A DNA stretch of 64,000 nt from Paragonimus skrjabini miyazakii (GCA_014338405.1 JTDE01000903.1:62001-126000); one strand, 5' to 3'; positions 36,816-50,298 are shown, numbered from the stretch's first letter. Numbers and translations: made by a program. Notes: a model not told the origin generated them from the letters alone.

Positions 36816-39045
36816 AATCTTGGTAAACCTTCTTCGCAAACTGCCTTCCATAGCCGCACATTCTAGTCTTGTCCATTGTGGCCAAAGCTGTTGTTGATGT
36901 ATCCCGAAACGACTTGGAATTCTTTAATATATTCAGCCCGACTATTCCCACAGGGAAATAGGTCTGGCCAGCATTCGAAAATGTTGCTTACGTTCTTCGG
37001 AATCGTAAGTCCCGTTGTAATAATATATTTTAGACTGGTCACTTGTCCCAGCTGAAAGTGATCACATATCCTGTTGACTGGATTAGATTGATTGAAGATT
37101 AAATGAAGATTGAAGATCGCTAACGTCTGATTGTAGTTTTTGCATTCGGAGAGATTTTCCAGTTATGTCTTTTTTATTCAATTTGCTTGATTATCTTCAG
37201 ACATTCAAGCTTCTTAGTTAAAAATGGAAAATTTTTCCGTGGAATTCCTTTTCAATCGTTATGATTGCGTTTATGAAACTTGATCACGTGATTTGCTGCG
37301 GAGTAATGCAGTGATACTGTTTGCGTTTGTCAAATCATAGCTATTATAACACTAATCGAATTTTTGTCTGGTTAGCCGGAACTGCTTCATCGACATACAT
37401 AATTATTATTAACAGCTGCACCATAAGTTTAAGATGACTGCACAAACAGCAAATTAATGAAATTATCTAACCCTACTTGTAAGTCATCATTTCACACTTG
37501 TTGCCGGCGTTCAGTTAGAAATGAAAGATTCCAGTTAATGCATTATAGCTTCAAAATTCGACCTACTGTTGTAATTTTCTATCGTACTGCTTCTGTTTAG
37601 ATGTCCTTGCTACCAGATGTTTCATCCGGTCAGAAGCGAGCAACGCACTGAAGGAGATACGTGATGTGTATCGGACCGCCAGTTGGTAGTGTATACTAAA
37701 CGTAATGAAAAAATATAGGGGTGAACATCATTAACAAGTAAAGGAATGAGGTGAATTATCATTAAAACCAACATTCACAAGGACAGAAATGTATATGTGT
37801 GAGTTTTGTTCAGTGTGCTTTAGGTGCGTGTTACACATATATAATTGTGTGATTTGTCCGTCAGTCGAGTGACGTTTGAAGCAACATCCTCATAACAACT
37901 GTCGTACGTCATACATTGTGTCACCTGGAGACGTTTCCACAACAGCTTAGGATTGTATTAACTATTTCTTCGATGTTAGTCAAATAAGTTTTTGTTCGTT
38001 TTATATGTTTGTGGCACAATGACTCTCTACGTGCCCATGCCACAGTCCTGATGGATATTTGGTTTTCATGAACTTTTACGTACGCGTTGGAGCTTTGGAG
38101 GTGGATAATCGACAATATTTTTTCTGTGTCTTACTCATCTTCACCAGGCAATGAGATCAACTTAACGTCAAAAACGATCGAAACGAGCTGTTAAGTTCTT
38201 TAAGGGTTCCACGAAGGAATCTGTTAGGTTCACATGTTTGTCTCCTTCTGTGTTCATGGCTAAAATGGATAACTGATTGCGTGCCTATCATATTTGACTT
38301 GCCGGGGTATAAAATATACGCTTTGCAGTAAGTCGGCTGTTGCATAGGGCTTACAGAACTAGTCACCTCCTCGATGTTTTCTGGCAAGCATTCAACCACG
38401 CAACCACATGAGACAGTTGAGAAGAATATAATACTGGGGATTCACTACAAAGGAGAGGTGACTATTTGTGTTCTAAAATGAAGGGACTCCTTGATGGTTA
38501 GTATACTTGCCAAAAGAGTACTAGGTAATTTATTAAAATTGTCCTTGAATGAAGCAGACGTTTCCGCCCAGACTTTACTCATCAGAGAACATATTTTTAA
38601 CCAGACAATTTTAAAATAAAACTTAACAGGAAACAAGCGAAAACATCTACCTGTCAACATGAGGTTTGACTTACTCGTGCATGATAAACATGGACAGTAT
38701 ATTATGGAAAAACATCGCGTGCGATGTGACTCATGGCTGTGTGATACAACTTATGTGATTTGTGATAACCAAATATTGAGATGTGTTTTGAATAGTTGCA
38801 ACTTCAAATTCATCGCTTTCAAAATTACAGTGAGCTTAATTGTAAGCAAGTTGTAAGAATATATTGTCAGTAGCTTCATTGGACGACATTTTCGTTCATT
38901 TTTTCCGAAATTACAAACAAGCAGAACGGAAAGTAGCCCACCTGTTCACAAAACGGATAGCATAACTTCCAATAAAAAGAGGACAGCAGACTGCACCGCA
39001 AGTACTACCGAAACTTGAGAAGGAAGATTGGATCTGATGCAAAGT
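36816..39045. other. Intergenic
   Basis: No gene is supported. The minus-strand open frames around 38157-38660 have no known domain; the one at 38445-38660 overlaps the hammerhead-like motif at 38557-38585. Confidence 0.5.
38557..38585 (-). ncRNA. Possible decayed hammerhead core
   Basis: On the minus strand a perfect CUGAUGA (38579-38585) is followed, after 14 bases, by GAAAC (38560-38564) and the standard GUC triplet (38557-38559). The core segments and triplet are canonical. Stem II is poor, because one extra G precedes GAAA and the 5' side has lost pairing to CUGGGC. I could not find a good stem I. It may be a worn PLE-type hammerhead or a coincidence. Confidence 0.25.
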
Positions 39046-39536
39046 CTTCAAAAAATCCAGTCTTAAGTATTGTTGTTGTGAATAGCATTTCCACGGTAAC
39101 CAATTTCGTAATCATACACTCACACAACATTATGTGGATTAACGTAATACATGCGATTGATGCGATATCGTTCAAACTGTGCGCACTAGGTGTTGAAATC
39201 AAACTACTTTCTGAAGTTTACGTCATTACTAAAATAACCAGGAAGTACTTATCATTTGGTTAAAGGAACATACATTGTTGACAATCACGCACGGTGAAAG
39301 TCTGATTTATTGTGGTACAATGATTTCGAGTGATAATCTTTGTACGTGTGTTATCCAGTAATCTGATCATCACTGATTCGGAATGTAGAAGTTTCAGTAG
39401 GCCATGTCAAACTTAACACATGTGATGCCCTGGATATCTCTCGAAAGATAGATGGACGTGGAACTAGCACCGTGCTCACTTCCAGCTCAGTACCATTCTG
39501 TGATTTTGGAATGTCTAATACGCTTTTTATACGGAT
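39046..39536 (-). repeat. Dispersed repeat, copy B (inverted)
   Basis: Reverse-complement copy of 19861-20333, about 19 kb away. It carries 18 bp (within plus-strand 39310-39345) that copy A lacks. The extra piece is flanked by CG on both sides, so copy A probably lost it by a short-homology deletion. Otherwise the copies differ mainly by single-base transitions, suggesting a fairly recent spread. Confidence 0.8.
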
Positions 39537-40564
39537 CACATTATTGTATTACGTCTATTATGATAATCACCTGAAAATGAAGGTTTTTCGTGTGTATATC
39601 AGTAAAGGTCAGTGACGCATCCACTTCGAATCTAAATTCACATTTGCTTGAAAACTATGCCCATTCAAAACAGTACAGCAGATAAAAACAGGTTACATTA
39701 TTGTGTGCTTATCACTCAAAGTTGAAACATTGAAACTCTTGGATTTTGTGAACCTCCAAGTTGCACGTATCACACGTTTGCCCTCACATGTGAAGTAAAT
39801 TATGTTAGGCTCCGTTGGCCGTCTTTGGAATTTATGTATTATGACGTCCTCTACCTCCCGTAATCTGAACGTAAATTCTGCTTCCTTGTATCTGTTACAC
39901 GCAGAGTTTGTTTCTTGGCTGGATTATGTACTTCTTCATTTCGTTCCTTATTCCTGTAGCACCTCAATGACAAATCCACGTTAGTCTACATTGAATTAAT
40001 GTCCACGATAGCAACCCCACTTCTCTGAGCATTCGAAAATGTTGTATTTGACTTACAGACCATTAGTGCAGTTGTTACAGTTTTTCATCTCTGTTTGTTA
40101 AGTAATAAACGGTTGCTTAGCTGATCATCGTTCATATCAAGTTGAGGTAATTTTTTCGATTTGTGATAATGGTTCTGAGATAGGGTGTCTCGAAATACAT
40201 ATACATCATACATACAAATACACCAAAACTCCAGCTATAAAGTTTTGTTCGCATTCACATCACACGTAGTTTAATCTGATGAACACGACTGGTAAGTGAA
40301 AGTCGGTCTGAAAAGTATAACATAACTAGACGTATAGAAACATTGATAAGTATACTGCAGGCGCTAATCGTAGAAAAAATCGCTGTCGGTGCTTGTTTTT
40401 TATCCCTGTCGACTGTTTAGAAATGTTTGCATTTGTTGCTCGGCTAGCACGCAATTCCGTCACCCTCAAAATCCCTCTACGTCATGTGGGAATGTGCGGC
40501 TAATACACAAAATGATGATACAATATAATACTGGTGTTAATTACGTCGAATGGATTAATCCACT

Positions 40565-40936
40565 TTACGGGTAGTCACGCAGGTGCTTGTAGTCCAACCC
40601 TTTGTTGTCAGAAAGTCCCAAATGGCATGAAAATTCCACAAATAAAACTGCCCTCAAAATATGTCTAGCAACTTCCGGTTTCGTTGCACAATCCCACCTC
40701 CTCAGATAGTCATTTCTATCGAAATGCTTCATCAAACTTGTTGCGTATGTTGCATATTCGGTGAGGACCATTCGAGAGACACGAGAACATTCCAGTAAAA
40801 AAATGAACAAAAGTATACAATGCAAAACAGCTCTGATCTTCGAGCTCAGTAGTTTAACAGCACGGAATGTTTTCGACGGGAGTTTTTCTACAAAAGCAGA
40901 CGGATGAGCTACCTTCATTTGCCATGGTTGTTGCAC
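40565..40936 (-). CDS. Unrecognised 123-codon open frame
   Basis: One of the longest uninterrupted frames outside the receptor. It has no upstream ATG (it opens at a GTG), so if real it is an internal or terminal exon. The product has one hydrophobic stretch at about residues 42-50 and a charged C-terminal half (DYLRRWDCATKPEVARH). I do not recognise it. Length alone is weak evidence in 64 kb; a chance frame is about as likely as a real exon. Confidence 0.2.
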   Translation of the reverse strand: MQQPWQMKVAHPSAFVEKLPSKTFRAVKLLSSKIRAVLHCILLFIFLLECSRVSRMVLTEYATYATSLMKHFDRNDYLRRWDCATKPEVARHILRAVLFVEFSCHLGLSDNKGLDYKHLRDYP

Positions 40937-43900
40937 ATATCAGCTGGCGAGTGCACCAGAACAGTAGACATGAATCACGGCCTATTGGTAATTAGGCGGT
41001 GAACATACTTGTAGATCAAAAACATAGAAGACACGTTTCGGCTGATCACAAACGCTTCATACGGCTCCTGGCCAAGATGTTACCTGAATGGCTTATATCT
41101 GAAAGTAGTCGTTTTGCCAAACTGATTTATGAAACAAAAGTCGCTTGTGCTCTCTGTACAACTGTAATATGAATGAGCAGTGCACAAAACGGTTTGGGAT
41201 TTTACTTCTGAATAATCGAGTTATTTACGTGGACCTGTTTTGTTTTCCTGTTAGTATGCTCCCGTAGCAAAAACCACCTGCTGGGAGCTCAAAAGTCTGA
41301 TTCTCAAAGAATTATTCGCATTGGGACGTGCGAGGATTTTACTCCAAGACAATTAGATTGACATGGCGGATTAAGACAATGCTACGTTACTAGGGTTGCT
41401 ACATAATACAATAGCTGACGATTAATTTTGAGCGCTCATCAACGGTGCTATTGGCATGCAAATTTCTTCCGATAGATTTAACTTCCAATATGCGGCGAAG
41501 GTTGTGCTGTCATCTTACGGTGATGAATTACCTTCATCTGTCAAAATGAACAATACTGAAATAGACATGTATCTTGAGCCAAAACGATGGGGGAGAAAGA
41601 AAAATGCTCGGCAACACATTATCCAATATTTTATGCAGTTCATAGGTAGAATCGTATGTTGACTCAGTTATTGTTGAGTAGTTCGTGTGCAGGAAAAATT
41701 CAACAATCTATATTTAGAATTTGGAACTTCCTGGTTAACAGAAAGACCTCATACGTTACGTTATATTTGGGTCGAGTATTAAATGTTTGACGGTACATAC
41801 TTTACGGACGACTGTTCACTGGATTACTGCTTGAGAAAATAATAAACACATGCAGTTATACTCTTTGATCCCTGTTTCACGCGCACGATCTAAATAAATA
41901 CCTTAAACTAATTGGACTTGGAACCAAAATTATACCCTCCGTGAAGTATACTGTACAAAGGGCTATGTTTGAAAAACACCGTTTGATAATCGAATCAGTC
42001 ATTTAGCCTACAATTGTTTGGTGCAATGAAGGGAACATATATACTGGAACATAACATTCATCAGATTTTAGCTTGTCAGGGCGGTGTGTAAGAATTACCC
42101 TAGAACAGTCCGTTTATTGGAGTATACCATGTAGATCTGTTTGACAGCTTCCACCTCTTACTTAGTCTGTTTCATACTGAAATAATAGAGACATTTGCTG
42201 ACTGATTTGTTGCGATGTGACAATAGTGAGTATTGGTCATGGAGTTGATTCGTCTGGATTAAACACCACCCGCAGCGTTTTGTATCCTCCTATTTTATAT
42301 AAACTTAACAGTCAACCTCTTTCGAAATGAGGTACTGCACTGAAGTGTGACCCTTGTTACGTCTGCTCAGTATTGCGCATGCTTGTTAGGAACGGGATAA
42401 AAACTCCGTCTACCTTTCCAGGTATCAGCCACGTTAATCAATGAGCGATTGTTTTCACTGTAGGTCCGAATTAAATGTCATACCATAACATGTGTCTATG
42501 AGTCCTCGTGAGTAATACGACGATTACCTACTTCTCTCGAGACAAGACCCACCGACCAATCTGGTAAGTACTACCCTGAACAACTCATCGGTTACTGACA
42601 AGTATTTGTGAATTTAGCGATGGTACACACAGTTTCTAAAAGCTTCATCAAAGCATCGTTTGATTCTCATTCTGTTACTGGAAAGGCTATGTGACAAGCC
42701 CTCCTAAATACAAAAACTACGCTCGTTGTCTGTTTCGCTCATCTCACAGCATCAGTATCGATATTTTTAGATAGTTGTTTCACTAGTAGGATCTTTTAAA
42801 GCCTAGGTTTTCTTTTCAAATTTTACTGTTGTACCTATTTTGTTTATATCGAGTTAAAGTAAGCTAATTTCAGAAACGATGTGTCAATACAAAAGCAACT
42901 AGGGTGGAACGTAACTTTCACATGTTTTTATATATAAAATCCTTTTTTTTTACTTTTGCTGTTATACACACTTATGTGTGATTGCTATATTCGCCCGCTT
43001 TTGAGCAGTGGTAAGAATAACCTAGCAAGTCAATGTTTTCTGGCTACCAACATCACCGTGATAGGTGCGTGTATGTACTTGTTCGGAAAAGACCACGGTC
43101 CTGACCAACTAGATTCACATAACACAAATTTCATTTTCTTACCTTTGTAGGATTGCTTACTGGATCTCCTGTTCAATAGAACATCGCATCCCGGTGTCTT
43201 CAGTTCGTACCAGTCTACAGTTGGTCGGCATTTCAAAACAAAACAAATCAAAATAAACATTATCTGAGTACTTTACAATTTCTCATTCCTATTGAAAACC
43301 AAATAAAGGCCTAGTTATGCGTATATCACATTGTACTTTTTATGACTACGTAACAGTGACCTGGCATCCGCGTGATGAATGATGCTGGTTAATTGTGGTT
43401 CGACGAACTGATAACTTATTTATGAAATTGAAACCTATTGCTAATGGTTACTGGCAGTCAACTTGGGACCGACCCAGAACTATCCTTGGGAAGGTACTAT
43501 TTTAAACTTCTAAAACTCACTTATTGACATTGACTGTATCATCGTTGCTGATCCCTTGATTGATTCTGATCAAGGCAAACGTTCTACCGATGTTACCACC
43601 ACTATATGTGTTCGAAATAAACAAACTGTAATCACTTATATGCTTCAAACGACTTGCTGGAGGTATACCGATATGAAGCATTGCCGAAAGGGTTCGCGAA
43701 CATCCGCCAAACTAACTTACATGCCATAAAAATGAACTACGGCACCGTCCATTATATCACAATCAAACAACTTCCCGTATATGCTCATCCACGTTGACCA
43801 ATCCTGAATAACTCAAAAGTTCCAGACTGCACATTCTTAAGTCGCCGTGCTTGAGCATTATTCGTCTCTCTAACAGTTCCTAATTTTGTCATCCATATAT

Positions 43901-46900
43901 GATGTACAGAGTAAGTGTAGGAAAACTGGACGACCCTTTGTTGTTACCGTCAGTTCACCATCGCCTGATAGCAGACAGCTTAGTTTCTGTTAGAGAATCA
44001 CATTAGACAGAAACACCAACGCGAAGACAAAAAGTGATATGCCAGTCAATGAAACCTACTGGCACAAATCAGTGTTATCGACGTAACCAATTACAGTTGC
44101 AATCGAGTACGACATCTACTTCCAAATCATAAACACTTTAGAATAAAACGCTGTAATGCCTAACAAAGTAATATCTGTTGAAATTGCCTCCAACGCCTAC
44201 TTTTTATGGGTCAAACAGAATATGACGCCACTTCGACCAAATAGAAAAAGACTGACTGAACAGCTGTCGTGGCATGCACATATATTCGTTTGTTTAATTC
44301 GTAAGGATACAACCAAAAAGTCATCTGTAATCACTGCATGAAGAAATCTAGAAGAAAACCGACCGCAACACATGCACATTCGTAATTGGTTGAAGTTGGT
44401 TACACTGTTCTATGAGTAGTTCACAAATCTTGGCAACACATGTTGACAACTTGGAGGTTTCCCCACCGCTTTCATATAAACTTCATTATTAGCACCACTG
44501 TTTTGCTGTTTTCGCCCAATAACATAAGTTCTTAAATGTTACGACTACCAATGAATATAATTTGATTCAAAACAAGATAGAGCCAACATGTACTCTCTGT
44601 CTTCAGCGGTGTTCATCAAATGTTGCCACTCGCATTTCTTCCATGGATTATGGTCTCGGCAGTCACACTACAGCTTTAGTCGGATACACCCGTCTATGAT
44701 AACTGTTATCGCACAACATTTAATCCGCTGAATTCCACATTCCTCGAAATCGCCAAACTTTTGTTCTGGAAAAATTCTGACCATTACTGGAGTTTCCTTG
44801 TACTGCGACTGCACTAGTTCTGGCTCTTTAACTTCACTACGAAAATATCTATACAGTAAAATTATTGACCGGGTCGTTCAAAAAGTCATGAGTCCCTCTA
44901 AGGAGACTCCAAATGTGCCTAAACAAAATGCCTGGATAAAAACTGTGTAGTTATATGCATATCAGAAGCGAAAATCTACCGCTTTTTCTACCAGTTAAAA
45001 TGCTCTTTGTTTTGATTTGACAATGCTCGGGGTTAACCATTTCTGCCAAGGGACAATCTCAGGCCTAGATCTCTCCCTGTGTACAGAGTAGACGCGATCA
45101 GAACAACTCTGTTGGGGCGGCTGAGTTGTCTACATTATTTGGAATAGTAGAGAAAATACATTTCTATTTTGATGGACGTTTATTATATACTCGCATGCTT
45201 CTAAAATAAAGTCTCATCTCGAAGAGGTGTTGGTATCACAGGTAAAAAGCTTTGTGCGGAACTACTCACAGTTTGACTAGCAAGTTGCTCACGAAATGGG
45301 AAGTTCGGATTGTCGGCACTGGGAGGCAAGAGAAGCTGAACGGATTCAAACGGTTTTTTAGAGTTCATTAACTGTTCAGTTGGCTGATTGAACTATACAA
45401 GAAACTAATACTTGCACATAGAAAGACACCCATGTTTTCTGACAGTTGTATCCTCAAAAAGAACAACATCTGAGTTACATGCAACCTGTATGCCATCTAT
45501 TCAGTTATTCGATTATTCGACCTTTTGAACAGAAAATAATGCAAGCTGTTTGACGTAAGATAAACATTCGTCTCGCTACATTATGTAGCCTTGACAGCGT
45601 TAGCCCATAACAGGGCTAGACAGGCGGGCTTACCGTATCACACCGTGTCTATAGTGATTTAAGGTGAAAATTTATCACTTGATTCGATGATTGACGACGG
45701 CATGAACTAGGGTTTCATCCTGTATCCTAATACCACGTTCAGAATAGTGTGCACTCCTATGAAAATGAAATGAAACCGTCCAAATTATTTTCAAATAGCG
45801 GTGAAAACATATGAGGCAAAAAGTCTTTTATGGTAGACAATAAATCCAGCTGGAAGTGAATATAATACACAAATGTCATTCTTATCGTTATGTATTTTAG
45901 GCAAAACTATCGAATACCTCGATGTTTATCTTAAAAAATTGAAAGAAAAGAGTACAAATTCTATTTAGTTATGTCACACTCCCACCCAGTGATACACAAT
46001 AAACCCAACACCTTCTTTTCAGATAACTAAAGATTACACCCATTTCGTTGCATATTTTGTCAGTTATTTCTGCAGGTTCGTTAACTAAAAGATATCAAGT
46101 TCGTCTTTTCATCGTTGGAGGATATCCTAAGACGCAGTAAAAGCTTTATTTTGTAATTGAACAAGAGGTGATTTTACGGTCGTTATTCAGATGCTATCAA
46201 TACTTCTGTGCTCCTGTTCTACGTTCTTATCTAAGTCTATCACTGTAATTTCGTTTCACTTTGCTCCTCGTGAGAGAAAGCAGGCTTATTCAGTAATTCC
46301 TAGTCAGATCAAATACGAACTAATAAACCATAGGTGGTTACGTTTTATTCTCAGTTTTCAACCTCTTGTCTTGCACACGTGATTTACACGAATGCGTTGC
46401 TGAGTTATTTCTAAACTTTTGTCTCCCAAGATGCATAGGTTTTACCTCCAGGCCCAGCGAAACACTTGGAAGACATACGAATAAAAAACGATCACAGCTG
46501 ACACCATGTTGGACAATTTTCATCTCAATTCGAGGTGAATGTAGAATGTAGACATTATGTTTGACACACAACCCAGCAAATGGTGGTTGATCATTGTGTA
46601 ACCACAGATAGAAGAAAAAACTGAACGCGGGAGAAAGAAGTTGGTGTGCATTTAAATACTTTGAAGCAGTGAACGTCGAATTTCAGTTGATGGCGATTTT
46701 ATATGATCAGGAATACAGACAACCATGTGCTTCAATATTTTAACTACAAACCGATGGGATACAGGTTGATCACGATAGCAAGCGGATAAGACAGGGAGAA
46801 TTCAAATAAATTGTTGATATGTCGTTTGTGCTGCAGTATTTTATTGGTTGATCTCTGTGGGTTTCCTAGCGAGTTAATAAACTTGAGATCAAGGTTGGTT

Positions 46901-47540
46901 AAGACATTTTGAAACACGGTTGCTCACAGTTCATCACTCATTTGGTCATAGGCAATTAACATGTTTATATAACTCAAACAATTTGATTGCTTGTCGAATA
47001 ACTCGTCAAAGATATTCTGTAACAAAACACATTACGCCATCGACGTTGTAACACAATATTCCTCAACTAAAACCAGTTTGTTCAAGTGCAACGTCCACCA
47101 TGGCATTGGGCGGACCAAATGAATGGCCAACCACCGACCTTGGCATGAAAACTTTCATTAAACGCAAGCCAGATATGTTATTTCACTGTAAGTATTCGAC
47201 TGAACATTTGACCAAACTACTTCATTCATCCATATAGTTGTACTTACTTATGGATAAATCCAGATAAAACAATTTTGAGTATGTAATTCTTTTCACGAAT
47301 TTTCTTTACTGAGATCGATTGTATCAAAAACAAAATATCCTCTATTTTTGAGTTATGGCCAACTTTTCGTGCTCTGCACAAATCAGGCCTTGGTATGGAA
47401 ATCTCCATGGCTTAACCAAAAACAGCTCAGACAAGCATCAAAATGCATTTCAGTTTAACTCAGTTTACACAGACAGCACACTGAGTGATAGGTGATTTGT
47501 TGGTGTGTACAACAGAAATCGTTTAGACTAAGGCATTCCA

Positions 47541-47841
47541 TTACTGGTAATCATTGAGCGCAACTTGGGTTCGTGTAGCAGATTCGTTGTTACATTTTCC
47601 AACGAGAAAGGAGGAATCGGGTAACTTGTCAGTAACAAATATTACTAATTTATACCCACCATTAATATCACCCATCATTTTAATTGTGTAAGCAGATGAA
47701 AGTGCTGTGAAGGTTTCCTTCAACAATGTTAGCAACGGTCCGACACTTGTCAACTTCATCGAGCGCCACGCATTACCGGTAACGTTTGTCACGGATTGCA
47801 GAATGCCACAGGGTAAAAAAATTTCATACGCCATCTTTGCA
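47541..47841 (-). CDS. Possible exon of an unrecognised gene
   Basis: A strong 3' splice site (ttttcatacag, minus strand, just above 47841) is followed seven bases later by an ATG at 47832-47834 and a 97-codon frame ending in TAA at 47541. Codon choice is varied and protein-like. The product has a mixed polar/hydrophobic sequence with GDINGGYKL near the middle and no known domain. A second minus-strand frame (47950-48189) lies just upstream, but I could not join the two with matching splice phases. Confidence 0.25.
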
Positions 47842-49780
47842 CTGTATGAAAATATAAGTATCCCGGTGCTATTGTCATAAAATTTCAGGTTATCGGATCT
47901 AGACAGGATAGAACATCTTTAAGAAAAGATATTTAAAAAAGTAAATATATTATGAAACAGTGATCTCATCAAGTACCTCAGAAAAATGTTCCCCACTTTT
48001 TTTGCAATACGTCAAAAAGCTGTTACTGGAAGCTGCTAGTAATTCGCCCAGAACAGCAGACATGGTAACTACTTGTATTTTTACAAATGTGTCTAATTTT
48101 GTCGTTGTTTCAAGTTGATGACTGAAACCGAGCCTACGCATATCCAAATTCAAACATCCACAATATAAAAGGAGATTTACAAACGTCATCTAGTGAACAG
48201 TATATGGTATTTACGGTGAATGAACAACAATAATAAGTTACGTCATTTCCGAAAGAAACTAGGCTATCGATAAACGGTTAATAGCGAAATGAACGGAACT
48301 TGTTCATGGTATTACCAAATATCTGGATAAAAAGTGAGAGCAAGCAAAGCTATTAAAAAGGACGGTTTCAGAATAGTACAATCTATTGACAATTCTGTTG
48401 ACCGTTTTGAGTTTGCACTCGAGAAGTACGCCTGTACGTAATGCGTGTGAGTGAAAATTATTGGATTTCTGTACTTAACCAGTAAAAGAGTTCAGTTTAT
48501 TGCTTTGGAATGAAACCTGGTCAGTTCCATTCATTGTTTCGGACCTAAAAATGAGACTTACTTCCTGTACTGTGATGGATAGTGTCGAACAAATTGTTTG
48601 TGATGGAGTTGTTCAGACAATGACTTTATATTTCATAGTTCATGTTTCGGAAAACCACGTGGAGTTTTCTTTACTTCAAAAGTTGTGACTTCTTAAAAGG
48701 AACGTGGCAAAAACCCAAAGGGTAGTGCAAATTCTGTAACTCTTAAAAAACGCTGTTTCGCATTTTCAGCGAATCAGGGGAGACTTGGAGGATGTCTTTC
48801 CACAATTATGCACATGTAAACTTTAAAGCTTGTTGTGTGTTTTACACCAATAATTCTAAGCTACAAAACATGCTCACCTTACCATAGTCAAACTCGGCTG
48901 TTCTCAGTTACTGTACCGAGAAAGTTATTGTAAACTTAATACAACGTGATTGTAATAGTGTGCTGTAGCAACGAAAAAGCGAATCAAATAACAGTCCCTC
49001 GAAAACAAGTTTTGTTTGCAGAATTCAGCAAACATAGATCTGAAAAATAATGATTGTGATGATCACTGTTGGATATTCGCTCATTTGCAGCTTTCGGTTT
49101 CGCATATGATATCCAGGCATCTCTTTTCAGAAATTACACTGTGGATTTGTTATGCCAGAGCTTCTCAGCATTACACATCGTTTCCGCAATGGGAATATAC
49201 TTGTCTACCCAGATTATCTTGAAACGTACGTGCGAACTATTCGGCGTCTCTTCTAACGTTACACACTACCGAATTCTTAAAGTTAAACGTCAATTCCCGT
49301 TCGCTTGTGAGTTTTGTTTAGATCGTCTTTGGAATGCTTGATCTGGCTGGTTTTAAGGTTTATACCTTATACGTCTAAAACGTTATGAAGCATTGTGAAC
49401 TCTCAGCTATCTACATTGGTACTTAGCTTACTCCTAATTGTATCGGTGACGGGTCAGTGGTACGAAGTGTTCGTATGCTCTTACACTGAATCGAGAATTT
49501 GTTCACAGGTTTACATACTTTGGACACAAGTTACACAGTACGCATATTGTGCTTAAAAGTTATCACTTGCGTAGCGTTTTTATGTCACAAACGGATTTCG
49601 GGATCCAATTGCAACTAATGAATTACGTCACACACAACAAACTTGATTTCGATTTTCGATTATTGATTATCGGTTGTCGAATGGATAGAACAGAGTAATT
49701 CTGCTGATTTTCCTTTCGAAACGATCGGATAGGCTAAACACTATTTGTACAAGGTTGCAGTTGAGCGTTTGGGTTTGATT

Positions 49781-50003
49781 ATTCGGTCATGCCTGTTGTG
49801 AGGCTGCTGGCGTTGTGGTTAACACGCCAGTCTCACAAGCACGAGGGTCAGAGTGCAAACTCCGATGCAAACAAGGATATGCACTACTGATGAGCTCTAC
49901 TAAGAGCGAAACCCGAGTCTGGCGCTTCCTTTCAAAGTGGGCTAACCAAAAGGCTCATCTGAATGCGAAGGCTGCAATCAAGTGTTGATGGTGTTCAATT
50001 TTG
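49781..50003 (+). mobile_element. tRNA-derived SINE with hammerhead, copy 2
   Basis: Homologous along its length to copy 1 at 34349-34568. The A-box-like part is TGGCGTTGTGGTTAAC (49808-49823) and a worn B-box region is at 49844-49863, both placed as in a tRNA gene. The hammerhead follows at 49881-49925, then a tail ending in GATGGTGTTCAA. It ends about 300 bp before a Penelope-like element on the same strand, which may be chance or a preference of both elements for the same site. Confidence 0.7.
49881..49925 (+). ncRNA. Type I hammerhead ribozyme, SINE copy 2
   Basis: Canonical core: CUGAUGA (49887-49893) and GAAA (49908-49911). Stem II is perfect, GCUC (49894-49897) with GAGC (49904-49907) around the loop UACUAA. 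Stem III has two pairs (AC with GU) closed by CCGA. The cleavage triplet is GUC, ending at 49919. Stem I is GCACUA (49881-49886) with UGGCGC (49920-49925), with one A-C mismatch in six pairs. The core and stem II intact here, and stems I and III intact in copy 1, confirm that both descend from a working ribozyme. Confidence 0.8.
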
Positions 50004-50298
50004 AAACTTGACATTGCTTGTTGATTGCAATACTAAAACCGAAACCACGAAAGATACATGGTTATGTAACAGTTATCGCTTACGGTAAACAATAATGAAT
50101 TACCATGGCAGCGCCGCTCACCTGTTTGTAGACAAAAAACCCAGACGAATGTATTCTGCACAAAACAAAGTAAGATAGTCAAGGTACTCAAATGGTACTC
50201 AAATTAGATATGATTGATGATGAAAGCACTTGAAAAAACTGGGAATTTCGTTAAACCCAACACCAGCAAATATCTTATGACTAATTGGGCAACAAGTC
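50004..50298. other. Spacer between SINE and PLE
   Basis: No gene or motif recognised. It may include eroded PLE sequence upstream of the YVDD motif. Confidence 0.4.

Larger units (their letters stand above)
39537..49780. other. Intergenic with a few unassigned open frames
   Basis: Apart from the open frames listed separately at 40565-40936 and 47541-47841, I see no gene, RNA or repeat. Minus-strand 41033-41050 contains GAAACGUG next to a GAUCA, a partial hammerhead look-alike that lacks a valid triplet. A 68-codon plus-strand frame at 41456-41662 starts with ATG but has no recognisable family. Confidence 0.45.

Noticed and set aside
41033..41050. Minus-strand GAUCAGCCGAAACGUG, resembling a PLE hammerhead end
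   Set aside because: The first core segment is missing and GUG is not a cleavable triplet. It could be a relic, but the evidence is insufficient.
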